Assembly (NCBI GenBank): GCA_018223035.1
Contig: JAAEZD010000002.1
Location: 310,001 to 374,000 of the forward strand
Direction: 5' to 3'
DNA from: Heliomarina sp018223035
GTDB lineage: Bacteria > Pseudomonadota > Alphaproteobacteria > Rhodobacterales > Rhodobacteraceae
Length of the DNA stretch: 64,000 nt
Numbering within the stretch: the first letter of the stretch is position 1; every line of letters starts with the position of its first letter. The notes under the pieces were generated by a model. The model was not told the origin of the DNA. It did no database searches and saw only the letters and a list, made by a program, of their open reading frames with translations. Of this stretch, positions 59,862 to 64,000 are shown one piece after another. Made by a program: the position numbers and the translations under genes.

Positions 59862-60842
59862 TCAGGGGCGCAGCATCACCTTGCCCTGACGGCCCGGTGT
59901 GAGCGCGGCCTTGACCGCGCCGCCGATATCATCGAGCGGAAAGACACCGCCGTCTTCGAGGGTCAGCTCCCCCTTCATCGCGAGCGTGACCAGTTCGGTG
60001 ATCAGACGTTCGCGTTCTTTCGGATCCATCTGCTGGCCAACGCGCGAGCCCCAGAAGCCACGCACCGAAATGTGTTTCATGATCAGCGTACCCGAAGACA
60101 GGGTCAGCGGCGCGCCGGTCGCGGTGCCGAAGACAACGAGTTCGCCATCCACACCGAGCAGATCGGTCAGGTCCATCGCAAGATCCCCGCCAACGGAGTC
60201 GATGGCCGAAACCGCCCCGGATGGCCCGACCAGCGCCTGCGCTTTCTTGCGCCAGCCCGCTTCGGAGGTACTGAGAACGTTTTCGATGCCCAGCACTTCA
60301 AGCTCTGCGACGGCTTCGGCTCGGCGAACAAGATTGAGCAGCTTGATGCCGCGTGACTTTGCGAGGATCGCCATGATCTTGCCGACGGCGCCATTCGCCG
60401 CAGTCTGGATCAGCCAATCACCGCTGGAAACTTTCAGCTGCTCGAGAAGCGAAATCGCGCTGAAGGGCATGGCGATCAGCTGAGCGCCGAGCGTGTCGGA
60501 AATGGCGTCTGGCAGGGGGAGGACACCTCCGGCGGGGGCAATGAAATATTCTGCCCACGACCCGTGTACACCGGCGACCGTTATACGCTGGCCGACAAGC
60601 GCATCATCGACGCCCTCTCCTACAGCTTCAATCGTGCCCAGGGCTTCGGAGCCACCAATGGCGCCGGGAAGGTCGGGTTTGTAGCCATAATTTCCGCGAA
60701 CGGTCCATAGATCATGGTTATGGATGGGTGACAGGGTCGTTTTCACGAGAACCTCACCATAGCCGGGGGTCGGTTTATCGGTCTCGCGGCATTCGAGGAC
60801 ATCGGCGGGTTCGCCGAAACTGTCATGAATCGCTGCACGCAT
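59862..60842 (-). CDS. Zinc-type/quinone-reductase-like MDR oxidoreductase
   Basis: From ATG 60842 (ggaaaa upstream; a longer frame to 61028 crosses the TetR gene) the product has 326 residues. It has the MDR catalytic-domain motif GGSEALGTIEAVGEGV and a Rossmann cofactor site in IQTAANGAVGKIMAILAKSRG (AxxGxxG type). No structural zinc cysteines are visible, which favours the quinone oxidoreductase/enoyl reductase branch using NADPH. It lies 13 bases after the NemR-like regulator on the same strand and so may reduce the electrophiles sensed by it. Confidence 0.88.
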   Translation of the reverse strand: MRAAIHDSFGEPADVLECRETDKPTPGYGEVLVKTTLSPIHNHDLWTVRGNYGYKPDLPGAIGGSEALGTIEAVGEGVDDALVGQRITVAGVHGSWAEYFIAPAGGVLPLPDAISDTLGAQLIAMPFSAISLLEQLKVSSGDWLIQTAANGAVGKIMAILAKSRGIKLLNLVRRAEAVAELEVLGIENVLSTSEAGWRKKAQALVGPSGAVSAIDSVGGDLAMDLTDLLGVDGELVVFGTATGAPLTLSSGTLIMKHISVRGFWGSRVGQQMDPKERERLITELVTLAMKGELTLEDGGVFPLDDIGGAVKAALTPGRQGKVMLRP

Positions 60843-60855
60843 GGTGTTTTCCTTT

Positions 60856-61458
60856 TCAGATGGATGTTTCAGGGCACAGGCGGGCCTTGGCATCGGCCAG
60901 AGCGTCGCGCAGTGGCGCGTCATCCTGTGCAAGTTTCGAGAGAATGGCCGCGCCCAGCAGTTGCGCGTAGAGCGTGCGGGCCGTTGAGGTTGGATTGACC
61001 AGCGGTCGGACAGAACTATCCGTCTCACCAGCCGTCAGCAGATCGGCGATCCGCCCAGTCAGAAGCGCGACCCCGTTGTCGAGAATGCCACGCATGTCCT
61101 CGGACAAGTCGGCGATTTCGGCCGCGAGTTTGACGACAAGGCAGCGGCTGGCGATGCCTTCGGAACGGCTTTCGTCCAGCCAGGCCGCAAAGAAGGTCGA
61201 CAGCTTGTCGCCCGCTTTGCCGGGGCCGTTTGCCAGCGCGTCGAAACGGGTGAGGTATTCGTCGACATAGTCCTGAAGCAGGGCACAGCCGAAATCCTCT
61301 TTCGAGGTGAAGTAGTAATAGAAAGAGCCTTTTGGCACCTCGCTATGCGCGAGGATACGGGAGAGTCCGACCCCGCCAAATCCCCCGGTGAGGACAAGCT
61401 CGCGCCCCTTGGAGAGGATTCTCTGGCGGGTCAGTTCTGATTTGGCCGGTGCGTTCAT
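60856..61458 (-). CDS. nemR: NemR-like TetR family electrophile/hypochlorite sensor
   Basis: The 200-residue repressor is close to E. coli NemR (199) along its length: GGFGGVGLSRILAHSEVPKGSFYYYFTSKEDFG in the HTH and CLVVKLAAEIADLSEDMRG in the core. C106 and K175, the pair that forms a reversible sulfenamide in NemR when oxidised by HOCl, fall at the identical positions. A TAGAC-N5-GTCTA site stands before the gene. It probably represses itself and the MDR gene until quinones, aldehydes or chlorine oxidants react with the cysteine. Confidence 0.85.
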   Translation of the reverse strand: MNAPAKSELTRQRILSKGRELVLTGGFGGVGLSRILAHSEVPKGSFYYYFTSKEDFGCALLQDYVDEYLTRFDALANGPGKAGDKLSTFFAAWLDESRSEGIASRCLVVKLAAEIADLSEDMRGILDNGVALLTGRIADLLTAGETDSSVRPLVNPTSTARTLYAQLLGAAILSKLAQDDAPLRDALADAKARLCPETSI

Positions 61459-61478
61459 TAGGCTCAGCTAATTAATAA

Positions 61479-61493
61479 TAGACCGGTCGTCTA
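61479..61493. promoter_or_regulatory. NemR-type operator
   Basis: TAGAC-CGGTC-GTCTA (61479-61493), containing the perfect 8-bp palindrome GACCGGTC (61481-61488), lies 20 bases upstream of the regulator start. TetR regulators of the NemR type bind TAGACC...GGTCTA-like boxes, so self-repression is likely. Confidence 0.65.
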
Positions 61494-61566
61494 GTGCCGT
61501 TTTGCGATGAGTTCGATTTACGTGGCGTGACGTCGCGTCGCTTTCCGGATTAGGGAAGCAGCCAAC

Positions 61567-61597
61567 AAAAAAACCGGACGCGATAAACGCGCCCGGC
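61567..61597 (-). terminator. Rho-independent terminator of the VPLPA-CTERM gene
   Basis: On the minus strand CCGGGCGCG pairs with CGCGTCCGG (one G-U pair) across a 5-base loop (61574-61596) and is followed by seven T (61573-61567). It is 20 bases after the stop of the gene at 61617. Confidence 0.93.
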
Positions 61598-61616
61598 TTT
61601 GTCAGCGTATATGGTT

Positions 61617-62150
61617 TCAGGCGCGCCGACGACGCATAAGCGCGATCACTCCGAAACCGGAGACCAAGAGCGGCAGTCCGGCGGGAAGCGGGACGTTGGT
61701 GACACTTACAGGAGAGATGACCATCGTGGCCGTGGTGTAGATGTCGGTCAGGTCGCCGAAGGGATCGGTGATGCTGTCATCGAACAGGAACGAAAGGTTC
61801 AGGGAAGACCCGAATTGCGATGCCGCACTGCCCGTGATGTCGAAGAGGAAACTGAGCGTCGCGTCGCCATCGAAAAGATATCTGTCGGTTTCACCGTAGA
61901 TGACCTCGCCGCTTGCATCTTCGAGCGACAGCACGAAAGCCGGATCGAAACCGAGGATGCCACCAGAGACGAGTGCATAGACCGGATCGAAACCGGCCGT
62001 ATCGGAGACGGGCGCATAGGATTCAGCGATGATGTCACCGGCGTAGAGCATTACCTCAGCCGAGGTATCTGTCACGGTAGTGGCCTGAGCGGGCATGAGA
62101 CCCGCCAGCAAAAGGGCGGCAGCCGCCAGAATGGTTGATTTAATCTTCAT
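61617..62150 (-). CDS. VPLPA-CTERM sorting domain-containing exported protein
   Basis: From ATG 62150 the product has 177 residues. It has an N-terminal signal peptide (KSTILAAAALLLAGLMPAQA, cleavage about residue 23), a beta-rich middle with many Asp and Ser, and a C-terminal VPLPAGLPLLVSGFGVIALMRRRRA. The latter is motif VPLPA, a short membrane helix and an Arg cluster: the sorting signal recognised by an exosortase. It belongs to surface or secreted matrix proteins. The exosortase is not in this window. The gene is 65 bases after the RTX-type gene. Confidence 0.92.
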   Translation of the reverse strand: MKIKSTILAAAALLLAGLMPAQATTVTDTSAEVMLYAGDIIAESYAPVSDTAGFDPVYALVSGGILGFDPAFVLSLEDASGEVIYGETDRYLFDGDATLSFLFDITGSAASQFGSSLNLSFLFDDSITDPFGDLTDIYTTATMVISPVSVTNVPLPAGLPLLVSGFGVIALMRRRRA

Positions 62151-62214
62151 TTTACGTCTCTTGAGTTGGAGGGAGAAGGTGGCCAGCCGCACCCCGGCTG
62201 GCCATTGATCCGGC

Positions 62215-64000
62215 TCAGGCAAAGGTGAGCTGGTCGAAACTGTCGATACCGGAAATGATGATCTGGTCGTTGTCTTCGCCGATCCAGAGCATCACGCTGT
62301 TGCCTGTTTCCTTGAAGCGGTTGATGTCCGCCGCGTCGAGATCGAGCGCGTCTACACCTGCCTCAAAATCGGTGAGGCGCGTGGTTTCGCGCATCCCGTT
62401 CATGGTCTCGGCCCCGAAAACAAAGGTGTCCGCACCTGCCCCGCCTTCGGCCCGGTCGAGCCGACCGGCGCCAAGGAAGATCAGGTCATCCGCATCGGTC
62501 CCGACCAGACGGTCGTTGCGGTCGGTGCCGTGAATTTCGCTTTGGAAGTCGGAGGACAGATCGACGATGGCGATATTGTCAAAGCTGGTCCCGGCAGCGC
62601 CCCAGGACCAAACGCCGGCCGCGCCGCTTTCGATTTCGTGGTTTTCGAGATCGTAGGCGAAGATGTCATGGCCATCGACCTTGGCCGAGATCATGCCATC
62701 AACGATCTGCGCTTCGAGTTTGAATGCCTCGCCGGGCGTATAGGTCATTGCTCCGCGGGTCAGCATCGATTCATAGTTGTCGACGACCTCGACAAAGGTA
62801 AACAATCCCACCCGCTGGTCGATCTCGAGCTTGTAGTAATTGTTTTCGTCGACGTAGTTGAGCATCAGCCCGACCGAACCGGGAGTCGCCTCGACATCCG
62901 TGCTGATGACGTAATCGGTCAGCTCGGTGTTGCCTTCCCAGAGCGCATAGCTGCCCTTGTGCAGGGCGTAGGTACCATCGCCGAGCGGTGACCAGCCGCG
63001 CTGCCAGACGTCCGAGGCGCTGGCCCCGGCCCAGGTCAGTTCGCGGCTGTAGGCGCCGGAGGTTTCCGTCAGTGCACCGTCGATCACCTCCCAGTTGGCC
63101 GGGCCGCCGATTTCCGTGGTATCGATGATCTTCCAGCCCTCAAAGTTGCCGTCTTCGAACCGGTCCGCCGCGATCAGCCTGTCGCCGGTGGCGACATTCA
63201 CGATCAGCTCGTTTGAGGACTGACCGTCGATATCGAGCGTGTAGGCGTTGCGACCGGCATTGGCCGTAGCCGTTGCAACCAGCCCTTTCTTGGTGACATC
63301 GGTGCCGGACCATTTGGCTTTTTCATCGCCTTCAGGGAGGACCGAGGAGGCCCCGTTCAGGCTCACCTGTTCGACCCCGTCGCGATCCCAGTCGATGACC
63401 AGCATCTCGGGCCCGGCTTCGGCGGTCAGTTCGGGCGCAGAGACGACAACATCGTCAAAGATCGAACTGTGCTGATGGGAGGAGTAGAGACCTATGGTGC
63501 CTCCCTTGAGCGGCGCATCGTCCACGACCGCCCCGCCAAAGAGCGCGACACCATCCAGCGTGACCGTGATACGACCACCGACATTGCTGAGGTTGAGATC
63601 CTGCTCGACGTTGAAGGTATAACCGCCAGCCTCCATAGCGATGACGGTTTCGGCACCGTCTTCGACCCGGATGATCTGACGCGTATTGGTCTGGTTATCC
63701 AGCGTCAGAAGGTAGTGGTTATCCTTATCGGTAAAGTTGAAGGCCACGCCCATCGTGTCGTCATCCATCGAGCGCATGGTGACTTCCATGGTGATGTCGT
63801 CCCAGTCGCCTTCTTCCCAGAGCACGAGATTGTCGGCGTTGTTGGACATGTCAAAGAACGCGCCCTGGGGGTTATCGATGGTGCTGTCTTCGTCCCGCGC
63901 GCTGCCTTTGACAAAGAAGTCGCCGGTGCTGGAGTCGCCCGAGAGGTCGATTTCGCTGGCCTCGCCGGAGCCTGCGGTGATGTCGTCCAGCGCGCCGTCG
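62215..64000 (-). CDS. Large secreted RTX/concanavalin-like domain protein, 5' part beyond the window
   Basis: The frame stays open to the right edge (reading D-G-A-L-D-D-I at position 64000), so the ATG at 63849 is internal and the gene is partial. At least 595 codons are visible. Two similar beta-sandwich modules of the LamG/DUF1080-like kind each contain DNHYLLTLD or ENNYYKLEID and FDDVVV/FDNIAIVD endings. A short RTX segment (TDRNDRLVGTDADDLIF, GGAGADTFVFG) and an M10-type C-terminal tail (LTDFEAGVDALDLDAADI) end it. Such tails are exported by type I secretion and bind calcium. Probably an extracellular glycan-associated protein. Confidence 0.88.
   Translation of the reverse strand, partial: DGALDDITAGSGEASEIDLSGDSSTGDFFVKGSARDEDSTIDNPQGAFFDMSNNADNLVLWEEGDWDDITMEVTMRSMDDDTMGVAFNFTDKDNHYLLTLDNQTNTRQIIRVEDGAETVIAMEAGGYTFNVEQDLNLSNVGGRITVTLDGVALFGGAVVDDAPLKGGTIGLYSSHQHSSIFDDVVVSAPELTAEAGPEMLVIDWDRDGVEQVSLNGASSVLPEGDEKAKWSGTDVTKKGLVATATANAGRNAYTLDIDGQSSNELIVNVATGDRLIAADRFEDGNFEGWKIIDTTEIGGPANWEVIDGALTETSGAYSRELTWAGASASDVWQRGWSPLGDGTYALHKGSYALWEGNTELTDYVISTDVEATPGSVGLMLNYVDENNYYKLEIDQRVGLFTFVEVVDNYESMLTRGAMTYTPGEAFKLEAQIVDGMISAKVDGHDIFAYDLENHEIESGAAGVWSWGAAGTSFDNIAIVDLSSDFQSEIHGTDRNDRLVGTDADDLIFLGAGRLDRAEGGAGADTFVFGAETMNGMRETTRLTDFEAGVDALDLDAADINRFKETGNSVMLWIGEDNDQIIISGIDSFDQLTFA

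Noticed and set aside
62215..63849. Complete 544-residue gene starting at ATG 63849
   Set aside because: The reading frame is open without a stop through to position 64000 with consistent Asp/Gly-rich coding, so the ATG is internal and the gene is truncated by the window.

Overview
The window reads as a chromosomal, accessory-rich stretch of an alphaproteobacterium, most likely of the Rhodobacterales/Roseobacter group. The reasons are a G+C content of about 60 percent by eye, many TRAP and tripartite tricarboxylate transporters, a form I aerobic CO dehydrogenase locus of coxC-MSL-DEF type, a SqrR/BigR persulfide operon and a VPLPA-CTERM protein. I see no rRNA, tRNA, CRISPR array, phage or insertion sequence. 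Nearly all of it is coding, and every intergenic gap is under 300 bases. There is one 10-base run of N at 59468-59477.

Layout. (1) 1-9.3 kb: an acid-sugar type catabolic island. It holds a TRAP large permease, a VOC protein, a RuBisCO-like protein and a four-carbon acid sugar kinase. A GntR regulator follows, diverging from a second complete TRAP system (dctPQM) with an esterase and a RidA protein. (2) 9.4-14.0 kb: FAD monooxygenase, bicupin, two IclR regulators, RidA and a small unknown protein. (3) 14.2-27.9 kb: a 15-gene co-directional operon, which I consider the most unusual system here. It encodes a small HTH-like protein, a single-component Rieske oxygenase, a pentapeptide-like protein, an NMT1-type ABC importer, an alpha/beta hydrolase, an extradiol dioxygenase, two SDRs, a ThDP enzyme, an aspartate-dehydrogenase-like protein and an ALDH. 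It ends with an adrenodoxin-reductase-type flavoprotein and a flavodoxin, so a flavodoxin may feed electrons to the Rieske oxygenase. (4) 28.1-32.6 kb: TetR and a PaoABC-like molybdenum aldehyde oxidoreductase. (5) 32.7-36.2 kb: a SqrR/BigR-type sensor, persulfide dioxygenase, rhodanese and SulP permease. (6) 36.2-39.3 kb: LysR, DoxX, a DODA-type dioxygenase and GntR. (7) 39.5-47.5 kb, minus strand: aerobic CO dehydrogenase genes coxC-M-S-L-D-E-F. (8) 47.5-53.3 kb: MocR regulator, class II HMG-CoA reductase and a TRAP system, probably for mevalonate uptake and use. (9) 53.4-59.8 kb: tctCBA with a divergent tctDE two-component system and a third extracytoplasmic binding protein. (10) 59.9-61.5 kb: an MDR oxidoreductase with a NemR-type electrophile sensor. 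(11) 61.6-64.0 kb: a VPLPA-CTERM protein and the 3' part of a large RTX-type secreted protein that runs off the window.

Together the genes describe a marine-type generalist. It imports organic acids through TRAP, TTT and ABC systems, degrades an aromatic or N-containing compound by oxygenases, and gains supplementary energy from CO, sulfide and aldehydes. Most modules have their own regulator next to a visible operator-like inverted or direct repeat. Functions beyond family level are inferred from motifs and neighbours; no database search was run.
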